Origin: Sandaracinaceae bacterium
GTDB lineage: Bacteria > Myxococcota_A > Polyangia > Polyangiales > Houyiibacteriaceae
Direction of reading: 5' to 3'
DNA: 64,000 nucleotides
NCBI GenBank assembly: GCA_020633075.1
Contig: JACKEI010000001.1
Coordinates: forward strand, 62,001 to 126,000
The translations under genes were made by a program, and so were the position numbers. Under the pieces are notes generated by a model. That model had not been told where the DNA came from, ran no database searches, and saw nothing but the letters and a program-made list of their open reading frames with translations. Shown here piece after piece: positions 31,832 to 40,750 of this stretch. Every line of letters begins with the position of its first letter. The first letter of the stretch is position 1.

Positions 31832-31852
31832 ATGACTTTATGGTCATATTAT
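31832..31852 (+). promoter_or_regulatory. Inverted repeat ATGAC-N6-GTCAT overlapping a -10 element
   Basis: The half-sites at 31832-31836 and 31843-31847 run into TATTAT (31847-31852), which is 11 nt before the ATG at 31863. Either a repressor site on a near-leaderless promoter or, given the local AT-richness, simply promoter sequence. It also lies 52 nt upstream of the divergent activator gene. Confidence 0.4.
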
Positions 31853-31862
31853 CAAGTGGGGC

Positions 31863-33128
31863 ATGAACACGCCCGGTCGTGCTTGGTTGCTGCTCTCAGG
31901 GGGCTCGTTGCTGCTCAGCCTCGGCTGCGACGTGCAGGTGGGTGACGGCACCTCCGGCCCCTTCGGAGACGCGGGGATCGCTGCTCCGGATGCGAGCGCT
32001 CCCGACGGCGACACGGGGCTCGCTGGCGACGCAGCGGTCCCGGACCAAGCCGTCGCGGACCAAGGCGCTGGAGACCAAGCGGTCGAGCCCCTCCCGACTG
32101 GCGTCGCCCCGGCCTCGCTGCTGCCGGAGGCCCTCGCGCTCGCGGACGGACCGACCGCGGTGTCGCTGCTCGCGGGCGCGGCGCGGCTCTACCGCGTCGA
32201 GGTCCCCGCTGGGGAGCACGTGGGCTTCCGCCTGACCTACACCCCCACGTCGGCGCGCGTCGTCATGACCGTCGAGCGCTACGACGGCGTGGAGCCTGCG
32301 TTCCTCGGGCTGACGGATGGCGGTCGTGGCATCCGTACCCTGGCCGTCTTCGAGCCCGACGCTGCGCACACGTACTGGGTGCGCCTCGAGTCGGATGACT
32401 CTCTGAGCGGCACGCTCGACCTCGCGCGCACGCCGTTCGCGGACGGCGAGGTGTGCACGGCCGACTGCGATCGCTTGCTGCAGCTCCCCCTGCCGCTCGA
32501 CCCCAGCGTGGATGGCTACGACTGGACCTCTGGCACGGTCATGCGCTACCAGTTCGGCCGCCGCGACCTGCTGATGTTGGTGCGCTTCGCGGGGCAGAGC
32601 ATGGCGGCGGCAGGCTTCGCGCCCTTCTATCCAGAGGACTTCTCGCAGTGGGACGGCGAGACGCCGGGCACGGACACGGGATCGCTGCGGCACGCCTCAC
32701 ACCAGCGCGGGAAAGACGTGGACATCTCGCTCTACGGCACAGATGGCGAGGCCCCCTGGCGCAGCTACTGCCAGGTGATGTACGTGGACGGGCGCGAGTG
32801 CGTGCCCGGCACCGTCAGCGGCTACGACGGGTACCTCAACGCGCGCATGTTCGGCGCCTTCTATCAGAGCGGGCGGGTGACCCGCGCCTTCCTCGATCGC
32901 GAGCTGATCTACCCGACGCGCGATGGCGCCGACGACGCCGTGGCCGACGGTACGCTGGCCGCGTCCCTGCGCCCCCTCTATTCGGACGGCGTCCGCTTGC
33001 AGCACTGGCCCAATCACAACAACCACATCCACGTTCGGGTCTCGGAAGAGAGCTACCCGGCGGCCGACGCCAAGCGCCGCACTGGCGCGCGCTTCCAGGT
33101 CAGCGCCGGCGAGTTCGAGGCACCGTAG
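31863..33128 (+). CDS. Lipoprotein with M74/MepA-like murein endopeptidase domain
   Basis: A 421-residue lipoprotein (lipobox LSLGC, Cys22) with an Asp/Ala linker of the kind that tethers myxobacterial surface proteins. A beta-rich region (about 75-200) resembles pre-peptidase C-terminal domains. The C-terminal half carries LAS-type zinc ligands: HASHQRGKDVDISLYG and HWPNHNNHIHVRV, the H-x6-D and H-x-H pattern of MepA and related D-Ala-meso-DAP endopeptidases. It probably cuts peptidoglycan cross-links in the periplasm. The next gene converges on it and ends 10 nt away. Confidence 0.8.
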   Translation: MNTPGRAWLLLSGGSLLLSLGCDVQVGDGTSGPFGDAGIAAPDASAPDGDTGLAGDAAVPDQAVADQGAGDQAVEPLPTGVAPASLLPEALALADGPTAVSLLAGAARLYRVEVPAGEHVGFRLTYTPTSARVVMTVERYDGVEPAFLGLTDGGRGIRTLAVFEPDAAHTYWVRLESDDSLSGTLDLARTPFADGEVCTADCDRLLQLPLPLDPSVDGYDWTSGTVMRYQFGRRDLLMLVRFAGQSMAAAGFAPFYPEDFSQWDGETPGTDTGSLRHASHQRGKDVDISLYGTDGEAPWRSYCQVMYVDGRECVPGTVSGYDGYLNARMFGAFYQSGRVTRAFLDRELIYPTRDGADDAVADGTLAASLRPLYSDGVRLQHWPNHNNHIHVRVSEESYPAADAKRRTGARFQVSAGEFEAP

Positions 33129-33137
33129 GAGCCCAGC

Positions 33138-34004
33138 TCAGAACCAGGCGATGAGCCCCAGGGCCGGCTGGATGACGCGCCCGCTCGGGTCGTAGGCGAA
33201 GCTCATCGCGGTGGTACCGCGCATGCCGCGCAGCTGACCGTCTCCGCGCAGCCGCGCCAGCGTCAGCTCCAACGCGATCCAGAAGCGCCGCTTGCCCACC
33301 GCGATGCCCAGCTGCCCGGCCACGTAACGTAGCGAGCCCGAGCCATGGAACGTGACCTGGTCCGCGCACTCGTCGTTCTCCCGCACGCACAAGTGACCGC
33401 GCGTCCGCACGCGGCTGAAGAGCAGCTTGGGCCCCGCCCAGAGATGCACGCGCGACGCGCTGTAGCCGAAGATGAGCGGGATGCCCACGTCGAGGCGGCG
33501 GTAGCGCTCGAGGAACACGCGGTCGTTGAAGCGGTTGATCGGCAGCGTCGAGAGCGACGTGGACACCTGCAGCCCGAGCGCGCCGTAGATCCCGGGCGCC
33601 ACCCGCAGCACCTGCACGCGGGCCTGCGCGCCGACGTGCGAGCCTCCCACGCGCGCGCCCAGCTCGAAGAAGCGGTTGACGCCGTAGGCGAGGGTCACCG
33701 AGGGGTCCACCACGGGTGGGTTCAGCGACCCCGCGTTGACCGCGTTGGCCAGCAGCTCGATCTCCGCGGGCTCGAGCACGCCCGCCACCCCGTCGAGGTC
33801 GCGCAGCGCGTCGAGGGTGTCGCCGGCAGAGCCCACTGGCGCGTTGACGGCGAGCGTAGAGGTCATGGCGAGGTGCGATGCAGGCGTCAGCCGCGCGGGC
33901 TGCACGCTGCTCAGCGAGGCGCCGCAGCCGCTCAGCACGACCGTCGCCACCAGCCAGCGGGCGGAGCGCATGAGGGCGAGTTCAGTCCGGCCGGCACCGA
34001 GCAT
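33138..34004 (-). CDS. Outer-membrane-type lipoprotein of unknown function
   Basis: A 288-residue protein with a lipoprotein signal (VVLSGC, Cys27). The mature part alternates hydrophobic and polar residues in short strands separated by Gly/Asn turns and ends in a hydrophobic residue plus Phe (LGLIAWF), as in outer-membrane beta barrels. A loop CVRENDEC could form a disulfide. I do not recognise the family. ATG 34004 was chosen because TATCTT lies 8 nt upstream; ATG 33971 (MRSARWLV) would also leave a signal peptide. Confidence 0.65.
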   Translation of the reverse strand: MLGAGRTELALMRSARWLVATVVLSGCGASLSSVQPARLTPASHLAMTSTLAVNAPVGSAGDTLDALRDLDGVAGVLEPAEIELLANAVNAGSLNPPVVDPSVTLAYGVNRFFELGARVGGSHVGAQARVQVLRVAPGIYGALGLQVSTSLSTLPINRFNDRVFLERYRRLDVGIPLIFGYSASRVHLWAGPKLLFSRVRTRGHLCVRENDECADQVTFHGSGSLRYVAGQLGIAVGKRRFWIALELTLARLRGDGQLRGMRGTTAMSFAYDPSGRVIQPALGLIAWF

Positions 34005-34011
34005 CTTCGCC

Positions 34012-34017
34012 AAGATA
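34012..34017 (-). promoter_or_regulatory. -10 element (TATCTT) of the outer-membrane lipoprotein gene
   Basis: TATCTT on the minus strand ends 8 nt before the ATG at 34004; predicted leader of one base. Confidence 0.4.
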
Positions 34018-34173
34018 GTCGCTTCGCCACGCCGACGCGAACGTGGCCATTCTGCGCAGGGTGCAGTGCGGCGCTGTGAGTGGACAATGCGCCGCTCAAA
34101 GGTGACACTGACTGCGTTCGCTGTACTTCACTTGGCGTCCTCCTGGGGGGGCGCTCGCTGACACGGGGTCGAG

Positions 34174-34189
34174 CTTGTATCGAAACAAG
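34174..34189 (+). promoter_or_regulatory. Inverted repeat CTTGT-N6-ACAAG at the start of the TPR lipoprotein-partner gene
   Basis: The repeat covers the putative TTG start at 34175. It could be an operator or an RNA hairpin hiding the start. A weak promoter (GTGACA, 16 nt, TACTTC) lies at 34102-34129. Confidence 0.35.
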
Positions 34190-35035
34190 ATTTCCTTCGG
34201 TGTGCCCGCAGAGGGCGCTCCCCACTTCATCGCCCTCTGGGCAGTCGCGCTGTCGCTGCTGCTGGGCAGCGCCACGTCGGCCGACGCGCAGGACGACCGG
34301 GCGCGCCTGCACTTCCAGGCGGGGGCCTCGTACTACGAAGCGGGGGACTACGAAGACGCGCTCCGCGAGTTTCAGCGCTCGCAGGCGCTGAGCCAGCGCT
34401 CGGAGCTCTTCTACAACTTCTCCCTCTGCTACCAGCAGCTGGGCGACCTCGAGAACGCCGCGGCCTACCTGAGGCGCTTCCTGGACGAGGTGGAGAGCAT
34501 CGACAACCGCGAGCAGCTCGAGCGCCGCTACACCAACCTGCAGGAGCGCATCGCGGCGCAGGCCGCAGAGAGAGCGAACCCCGAGCCCGAGCCGACCGAG
34601 GTCCCCGCACAGGATCCAGTCGATGGAACGGACAGCGGCGAGGACGACGCCTCGGCCGGTACTGCCACGGGCCCCGTCGCTCCTTCGGGGCGCCGCTCGG
34701 TCCCGGTCGGTGCCGTGATCGGCTACGCGGCGGCTGGTGTGGGTGTGGTCTTGGCCGTGACGTTTGGTCCCCTCGCGCTGCGTGAGCGCAACAGCGTCGC
34801 GGACGGCTGCGGGGCGACGCGCAGCTGCTCACGCGCGGACGTCGCCCAGATGGACGGCTTTGCGCTCGCGACCGACATCGGGCTCGTCATGGCGGTGGCT
34901 GGCGCCACGGTGGGCACGGTCTTGTTGCTCACCGGTCGCGACGACGAGTCCGCGCCCAGCGACCAGGCGCGCCTGCGCTTCACTCCCTACGCCAGCCCGA
35001 TGGGCGCCGGCGCCACGCTCCGGGGGTCGTTCTGA
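34175..35035 (+). CDS. TPR-containing exported protein with C-terminal membrane segments
   Basis: Up to 286 residues. A signal peptide (about 18-39, ending SADAQ) precedes two or three tetratricopeptide units (ARLHFQAGASYYEAGDYEDALREFQRSQAL and FYNFSLCYQQLGDLENAAAYLRRFL). A Pro/Glu/Asp linker leads to two hydrophobic segments (about 177-200 and 225-250). This plan recurs in myxobacterial proteins of unknown function; a protein-binding envelope component is the best description. The start is uncertain: TTG 34175 lacks a good Shine-Dalgarno, and GTG 34202 would give a tighter signal peptide. Its stop overlaps the next ATG by one base. Confidence 0.75.
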   Translation: MYRNKISFGVPAEGAPHFIALWAVALSLLLGSATSADAQDDRARLHFQAGASYYEAGDYEDALREFQRSQALSQRSELFYNFSLCYQQLGDLENAAAYLRRFLDEVESIDNREQLERRYTNLQERIAAQAAERANPEPEPTEVPAQDPVDGTDSGEDDASAGTATGPVAPSGRRSVPVGAVIGYAAAGVGVVLAVTFGPLALRERNSVADGCGATRSCSRADVAQMDGFALATDIGLVMAVAGATVGTVLLLTGRDDESAPSDQARLRFTPYASPMGAGATLRGSF

Positions 35036-36822
35036 TGCGTACGACCCACCATCTTCTCGCCGCTGACCGACTCGGTCGCTGGGTGTTCGCCGTCGCCGCG
35101 CTGCTGGGCGGCCTCAGCGGCTGCAGCCTGATCATCGACTCGAACCAGTACGTGGAGCGGGGCGACGCCGGTGCCCGCGACATGGGTGGCGCCGACATGA
35201 GCGCCACGGACATGGGCGATACCGACACGGGCGTGGTGGACCAGGGGACGGACCAAGGGCCCGTCGAGTGCAACGGCCTCACTTGCCAGGTTGGTCAGTT
35301 CTGCCTCAACGACCAGCTCTGCGCCGACTGCCGCAGCAACTCGGACTGCGCGAACGGAGTGTGTGACCAGCTCGTGGGCAGCTGCGTCGACCCTGTCGGG
35401 TCCTGCGGGGACTGCGGGCCCGGGTTCACCTGCGTGGACCACCCCATGTCGGGCAAGGCCTGCATCAAGTGTGACCGCGACGGGGACAGCTTCGTGTCGA
35501 GCTGGAACCTGTGCAACTCCGTGGCCGCTGGAAGGCCGCGTGACTGCGACGATGGGGACGCGCAGCGCTTCCCGGGCGCCGTGCCCATGTGCGCCGACGG
35601 GTTCCTGCAGGGGTGCCCGACGCCTCAGTTCGACAACCTGGTGTCAGTCATCGGTGGCGCCATCGTCGAGTTGGGTCAGCTGCCGGTGTTCCGCGTCGCG
35701 GAGAACGTTCCGGCGCGCCCACAGCTCAGCACCGTGGCGCGTGCCGGTGACTACCTGGCGCGGCCGAACGACGACCCCAACGCCGCTCGTTGGGTGTTTG
35801 GTTTCATCACTGGCGGTGAGGCCGAGCTCCACGCGATTCAGTACCGCGGCTGGAACAGCGACCTGGAGATGCACCTCTTCGACCAGCAGGGCGGTCCGCT
35901 GATCGCCGGCGCTGGGTGGCCCATCGAGGCCGGCAAGACGGAGGCGTTCACGGTGGACACGTTCGCGGGCTCCTTCCGCTTCGGTGTGGCAGGCCAGGTG
36001 GCGGGGGAGCGTCGCGCGGTGCTCATGCAGCAGAGCGGCTCGGGCTTCACGGTCAGCAGCAACGTCGTCGCGGAAGCCGGTTTCCTCGCGCCTCTGGCCA
36101 TCATCGGGGGCACCCAGGCCGACTTGGTCTATCGCGTGGACCGTGCAGTCGCGATTGGGAACCAGCGGCGCCTCGTAGCGCAGGTCAGCGGACAGCACAC
36201 CAGCGCCACCACCGTGCTGCCCGACGCGAACGACTTCCTGCTCGATGCCGAGGGCGACTACGTGTTCTACACCCCCAACGGGCGGCTGACCGGTGAAGTC
36301 TGGAACGGCATCGCGAACGCCGCTGCCAACACCGGGGGCCCCGTCGCCTCGCTCATGTCGGGGCCGGCGCGCTTCTCGCGTGACCGCGCCACCGGACTGG
36401 TGACGGGCATCCTCCCCTACGTGGACGGCGTACGCGTGGTGCGTTACGCGTGCACCGGCGCCGGCCTGGACAACTGCGCCTCCACCGCTACCAGCGTGCA
36501 GAGCATCCTCCCGGGTCTGACCACCTTCGACTTCGAGGTGCACAACGGGGTCATCTACTTGGTCACCGCGATGGGCAACCGGGTGGTGGCCGACGTGTTG
36601 ACGCTCGATGGGTCGCTGCTCTTGACCCGGCGTACGCCGAGCGCGATCACGCTGATCGACGGCGCCAGCGCTGGGCAGACGCTGAGCTCCATCGTGAGCG
36701 TCGAGACGGACATCGACGTGGGTACCAACCACGTCGAGATCGTCGTGGGCGCCGCCGCTGAGAGCGACACCGCGGGGGTGCTCATCCTAGGCACCAGCGT
36801 GCGGGCGTGCACGGCGCTCTGA
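35035..36822 (+). CDS. Large lipoprotein with Cys-rich and beta-strand regions
   Basis: A 595-residue lipoprotein (LSGC, Cys30). An Asp/Met-rich linker (GDAGARDMGGADMS and similar) leads to a cysteine-rich segment (about 85-205) with a CxxNSDCANGVCD pattern typical of myxobacterial surface proteins, then CDRDGDSF, a calcium-loop-like site. The remaining 380 residues are beta-rich and end with a final Cys. No enzyme motif is visible. Coupled to the upstream TPR protein by a one-base overlap, so the two probably act together at the outer envelope. Confidence 0.75.
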   Translation: MRTTHHLLAADRLGRWVFAVAALLGGLSGCSLIIDSNQYVERGDAGARDMGGADMSATDMGDTDTGVVDQGTDQGPVECNGLTCQVGQFCLNDQLCADCRSNSDCANGVCDQLVGSCVDPVGSCGDCGPGFTCVDHPMSGKACIKCDRDGDSFVSSWNLCNSVAAGRPRDCDDGDAQRFPGAVPMCADGFLQGCPTPQFDNLVSVIGGAIVELGQLPVFRVAENVPARPQLSTVARAGDYLARPNDDPNAARWVFGFITGGEAELHAIQYRGWNSDLEMHLFDQQGGPLIAGAGWPIEAGKTEAFTVDTFAGSFRFGVAGQVAGERRAVLMQQSGSGFTVSSNVVAEAGFLAPLAIIGGTQADLVYRVDRAVAIGNQRRLVAQVSGQHTSATTVLPDANDFLLDAEGDYVFYTPNGRLTGEVWNGIANAAANTGGPVASLMSGPARFSRDRATGLVTGILPYVDGVRVVRYACTGAGLDNCASTATSVQSILPGLTTFDFEVHNGVIYLVTAMGNRVVADVLTLDGSLLLTRRTPSAITLIDGASAGQTLSSIVSVETDIDVGTNHVEIVVGAAAESDTAGVLILGTSVRACTAL

Positions 36823-36870
36823 CGCGCGCATCGTGTCCGCCCGCTGGCGTCGCCGCCGTCATCTAGCGGC

Positions 36871-37362
36871 TCAGGGCCCGAGCGGAGAGACCACGGTCCC
36901 GCTCGGGAGGGACAGGCGCTCGCGTAGCTCCCAGGCTTCCTGGGAGCCGTCCGAGGCGGACTCGGGCAGCGACTCGCGGGGCCCCTCGGCGCGCAGCAGG
37001 GCCACGCCCCACGACTCGCGCCGCGCGACCCAGTGGCTCTCCTCCGGTCCCCACCAGCAGCTGACGCGCAGCAGCTCCCCTTCGTGCGGCGGCCGGTCCA
37101 CGCAGCCACCCGCCTCCGTGCCGAGGGCAGTCACGACCGACGGCGCGCTCGCGCTGTGGAGCACGAACTCCACCTGTGTGCGTGGCGCGGCCTCGGCTTC
37201 TCCCCCTGGCGTGGGGCCGGCGTCCTGGAGGCGAAAGGCGGCCACGTACGCGGGGCGGGTCACGGCAGGCTCCACGGGCGCGCTCTCCGGCGGCGGTGCC
37301 GGGCCTCGCGCGCAACCCACCGCGCCTGCGAGGACCACGAGCGCAGCGCGCGCGAGCGGCAT
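36871..37362 (-). CDS. Small lipoprotein, unknown function
   Basis: A 163-residue product with a short lipoprotein signal MPLARAALVVLAGAVGC (Cys17), a Pro/Glu linker, then a small domain with two further cysteines. No family recognised. ATG 37362 gives the compact signal peptide; an upstream start would overlap the response-regulator gene. It follows the two-component genes in the same direction, 73 nt after the regulator. Confidence 0.6.
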   Translation of the reverse strand: MPLARAALVVLAGAVGCARGPAPPPESAPVEPAVTRPAYVAAFRLQDAGPTPGGEAEAAPRTQVEFVLHSASAPSVVTALGTEAGGCVDRPPHEGELLRVSCWWGPEESHWVARRESWGVALLRAEGPRESLPESASDGSQEAWELRERLSLPSGTVVSPLGP

Positions 37363-37435
37363 CGCGGCAGCCACGCGCGCGCCGGCGCTTACCCGCTGCG
37401 CGCCGCTCTGGGGTGCACCCCGGCGGGCGCAGGTC

Positions 37436-38863
37436 TCAGTCGGTCTCGTCGCCCAGGCCATAGGTCTTCAGCTTCCGCTGCAGTGTGCGTCGGTCGATGC
37501 CCAGCGCGGTCGCGGTGCGCGTCACGTTGCCCTCCATCTGACGCAGCACTCGCTCGATGTGGGCGCGCTCCACGTCGGCGAGGCTGGTGCGTTCGCCCGG
37601 CTCGGCCCCGTCGGGTGTGCTCGGCCGCGCGGCGGTGCTCTCCGCTGGCTCCGTGGGCACGGTGGCCTGAGCGCTGCTCAGGCTGATGGGCACGTGCATG
37701 GCGCGCGGCGCCGCGTGGCCGAACACGCTGGCGGCGATCATGCGGCGCATGAGGTCACCGCGCAGCTCGTCGTGCTCTGCAAAGAGCGCGGCCCGTCGCA
37801 GCACGTTGAGCAGCTCGCGCACGTTGCCCGGCCAGTGGTACTCCACCAGGGCCTGCTGCGCGTCCTCGCTCAGCGTCAGCTGCCGATAGCCCAGGCGCTC
37901 CAAGAGGTGCGCGGCCAGGGGCAGGATGTCGGACGTGCGCTCGCGCAGCGGCATCAACAGCACCGGAAAGACCTGCAGGCGAAAGTAGAGGTCCTCGCGG
38001 AAGTTCCCCGCCTGCACCTCGGCCCAGAGGTCGCAGTTGGTGGCCGCGACGATGCGCACGTCCACGGCGTGCTCCTTGCTGTCGCCCACTGGCCGCACCA
38101 GGCGCGTCTCGAGCGCGCGCAGCAGCTTGGCCTGGCTCTCGATGGGCAGCTCGGCCAGCTCGTCGATGAAGAGCGTGCCGCCGTGCGCCTCGCGGAAGAG
38201 ACCCAGGCGGTCGGCGCTGGCGCCCGTGAACGCGCCGCGCTTGTGACCGAAGAGCTCGCTCTCGAAGAGCTCGCGCGGCACGCAGGCCGCGTTCATGGCC
38301 ACGAAGGGCGCGTCGCGTCGGAGGCTCGCCAGGTGGATGTGCTGCGCCACCACCTCTTTGCCCGTGCCGGTCTCGCCGAAGATGGTGACCGTCTCGTCCG
38401 TGGGCCCGACCGTCGCGATGAACTTGCGCACCTCCGCGGTGGCTTCGCTCACGCCCACCAGGGGCAGGTGCGACTCGTCCGCCGGCACCTCCGCGCGCCG
38501 GCTCTCGGCCACCGCCTGCTTGATGAGCGGGCGCAGGAGCTCGGCGTCCACCGGCTTCTCGAGAAACGAGAAGGCCCCGAGCCGCATGGCCTCGACGGCG
38601 GCCTGCACCGTCCCGTGCCCGGTCAGCACGATCATGCGCGTGCGCACCGCCCCACGGCGACGCAGCACCTCGAGCCCGTCGATGCCCTTCATGCGTAGGT
38701 CGAGCAGCGCGACGTCGGGGGCGTCCTGGCTCGCCAGGATGCGCAGCGCGCTCTCGCCGTCGGTGGCCTCCATGACGTCGAAACCGCCGCGCCGCAGCGC
38801 CTTCTGCATGGCGAAGCGGAAGGCGGCATCATCGTCGATGAGGAGGACGTTACCGGGGCTCAT
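37436..38863 (-). CDS. NtrC-family sigma-54 response regulator
   Basis: A 475-residue regulator. The receiver domain (about 4-118) has the acidic pair D10/D11, phospho-acceptor D55 and K103-type lysine in LEKP. The AAA+ domain (about 140-370) has GETGTGKE, GAFTGA and TLFIDELAEL. The Fis-type HTH at the end is TATALGIDRRTLQRKLKTYGL. Partner of the RegB-like kinase encoded 90 nt upstream. The pairing is unusual because RegB kinases normally act through the small regulator RegA. Confidence 0.93.
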   Translation of the reverse strand: MSPGNVLLIDDDAAFRFAMQKALRRGGFDVMEATDGESALRILASQDAPDVALLDLRMKGIDGLEVLRRRGAVRTRMIVLTGHGTVQAAVEAMRLGAFSFLEKPVDAELLRPLIKQAVAESRRAEVPADESHLPLVGVSEATAEVRKFIATVGPTDETVTIFGETGTGKEVVAQHIHLASLRRDAPFVAMNAACVPRELFESELFGHKRGAFTGASADRLGLFREAHGGTLFIDELAELPIESQAKLLRALETRLVRPVGDSKEHAVDVRIVAATNCDLWAEVQAGNFREDLYFRLQVFPVLLMPLRERTSDILPLAAHLLERLGYRQLTLSEDAQQALVEYHWPGNVRELLNVLRRAALFAEHDELRGDLMRRMIAASVFGHAAPRAMHVPISLSSAQATVPTEPAESTAARPSTPDGAEPGERTSLADVERAHIERVLRQMEGNVTRTATALGIDRRTLQRKLKTYGLGDETD

Positions 38864-38953
38864 CGCGTCACACCGTGCGCTGAGGCAGGTCCAAACGCAA
38901 GACGTCCTTGCCGCCGCGCGAGCCCTCCTCGCACCGGGGTAGCGTGGCCGCGC

Positions 38954-40735
38954 TCAGAAGTACGTGGTGACGGCGGTCTCGGGGGGCTCGGCGGCCGGCA
39001 AGCGCAGCGTCGCGCGCGCCCCGCCCGTGGGTCGCGTCGCGAGTGACAAGTCGCCGTCCATCGCGCGGACCAACATGTACGACGTGTAGAGCCCCAGCCC
39101 CGTGCCCTCGCCCGGTGGCTTGGTGGTCGCGAAGGGCTCGAAGAGCCGCTCCACGATGGCCGGGTCTACGCCTGGGCCCTCGTCATCCACGTACAGCACC
39201 ACCTCGCGCGCGTCGCCTTGGCCGTGCACACGGATCATCGTCCCGCTCTCGGGGTGTGCGCGCATCGCGTCGACGGCGTTCTGGAGCGCGTTCACCAGCA
39301 CCTGCATGAGGCGGTCGGCGTCTGCAGCCACGTGCAGCGCATAGACCCCCGGGTTGACCTCCAAGGTCGGCCCCTCGCGCAGCCCTGCCCACACCAGGGC
39401 ACGCGCGCGCTCTACGACGGACCCCAGCGACACCCCTTGCTCGAGCTTGGGGCGCACCAGGTCGCCGCCCGCGAGGAGCGCGTGCGTGATCTTCGCCAGG
39501 CGGCGCGTCTCACTGCGGATGAGCGCGGCCGACTCCTCGATGTCCGCGGTCACGTCGTCCGCCAGCTGAGCACGCTCCTCGCGCTCGGCCTTGCGGTAGA
39601 CCGCGATCGCGTCACGCATGTCGGTCGCCAGTGTTCGGATGGTCGCGAGCGGCGTGTTCAGCTCATGCGCCACGCCCTGCGCGATGCGCCCGAGGCTGGC
39701 CAAGCGCTCCGCCAGCAGCAGCTGCCGCTCTTGCACCATGGCCGCGCTGCGGTCGACGTAGAGGTTCATGACGCGCTGGTGCCCGGCGCGGCCCGCGAGG
39801 GGGAAGGTCATCATCTCGAAGGCACGCTCGCTCCGGTCCACGCGGAGAGAGAAGCGGCAGCGCCCCCCCTCGCCCGAGCCGAGGGCGCGCGTCACGGGGC
39901 ACTCGCCGGTCTCCCCCTCGACGCTCAGCCGCTCGCAGACGCGGCTGGAAGGGCAGCGCCACGGGCCTCCCAGCACGATGTCCGTGTTCAGCTGCTCTGC
40001 GCGTCGGTTGCGCCACGCCAGGCTGCCGTCGGGGTCCACCACCTCGAGCCCCGCGGCCAGCTCGTCCAGCGTGTTGGACATGACCTGGTACTCGAGGGCG
40101 GCGCGGTCCCGCGCGCTCTTCAGCGCTTCTTCGCGGTCACGCACCTCGCGGGCGGCGTGGCTCACCACGTACGACGCGGCGGTCAGCGTCACGACGAAGG
40201 CAGCCACGTGCGCGAACGTGTCCCACACCGGCTCGGGGTCCCAAGACCCCAGCTGCAGCCGCGGGTCGAAGGACGCGAGCGCCAGCAGCCCCGCCATGCT
40301 GAACGCCGCTGCGGCCGCCATGAGCGTGGCACGCGGCCCCCCCAGCACCGCGATGAGCGCTACGTGAAAGATGTAGAAGCCCATGAACGGGTTCTCGATG
40401 CCGCCGGCCGACCACAGCACGATGGTCAGCATCAACATGTCGATCAGCGCCTGAGAGACCGCCTGCAGCGACCCCGCCCGCGCGCCGACGCGCTGCAAGC
40501 GCCGCCGCAGCAGCGCGTTGTAGGACGACCCCAGCACCACCACCGCGATCATCACCGGCCAGTTGATGCCGGGGTACTTGCCGGCGGCGGCGAAGCCGGC
40601 GGCGATGAGCACGCCCAGCATGGCCACCCAGCGCAGGTCGATCAGCCAGCGCAGCCGCTCCGTGCTGAAGTCGCCCGGCGCCCGCGGCTCACCGAAGAGG
40701 GAGGTGTTCGCAGCGGGGCGGGGTTGCTCGGGCAT
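38954..40735 (-). CDS. RegB/PrrB-like membrane histidine kinase
   Basis: A 593-residue kinase. Six hydrophobic segments span about 30-195, with SAGGIENPFMGFYIFHV inside; GGIENPF fits the GGxxNPF ubiquinone-binding motif of RegB redox sensors. A PAS-like region (about 215-330) contains several cysteines (RCPSSRVCERL, ECPV, GGRC). The HisKA motif is GVAHELNTPLATIRTLATDM with His357, followed by HATPase motifs NALQNAVDA, DEGPGV and GTGLGLYTSYML. It probably reports the redox state of the quinone pool. The gene is 15 nt after rluB and is followed by its regulator. Confidence 0.88.
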   Translation of the reverse strand: MPEQPRPAANTSLFGEPRAPGDFSTERLRWLIDLRWVAMLGVLIAAGFAAAGKYPGINWPVMIAVVVLGSSYNALLRRRLQRVGARAGSLQAVSQALIDMLMLTIVLWSAGGIENPFMGFYIFHVALIAVLGGPRATLMAAAAAFSMAGLLALASFDPRLQLGSWDPEPVWDTFAHVAAFVVTLTAASYVVSHAAREVRDREEALKSARDRAALEYQVMSNTLDELAAGLEVVDPDGSLAWRNRRAEQLNTDIVLGGPWRCPSSRVCERLSVEGETGECPVTRALGSGEGGRCRFSLRVDRSERAFEMMTFPLAGRAGHQRVMNLYVDRSAAMVQERQLLLAERLASLGRIAQGVAHELNTPLATIRTLATDMRDAIAVYRKAEREERAQLADDVTADIEESAALIRSETRRLAKITHALLAGGDLVRPKLEQGVSLGSVVERARALVWAGLREGPTLEVNPGVYALHVAADADRLMQVLVNALQNAVDAMRAHPESGTMIRVHGQGDAREVVLYVDDEGPGVDPAIVERLFEPFATTKPPGEGTGLGLYTSYMLVRAMDGDLSLATRPTGGARATLRLPAAEPPETAVTTYF

Positions 40736-40750
40736 CGCGGGCTCCGGGCC

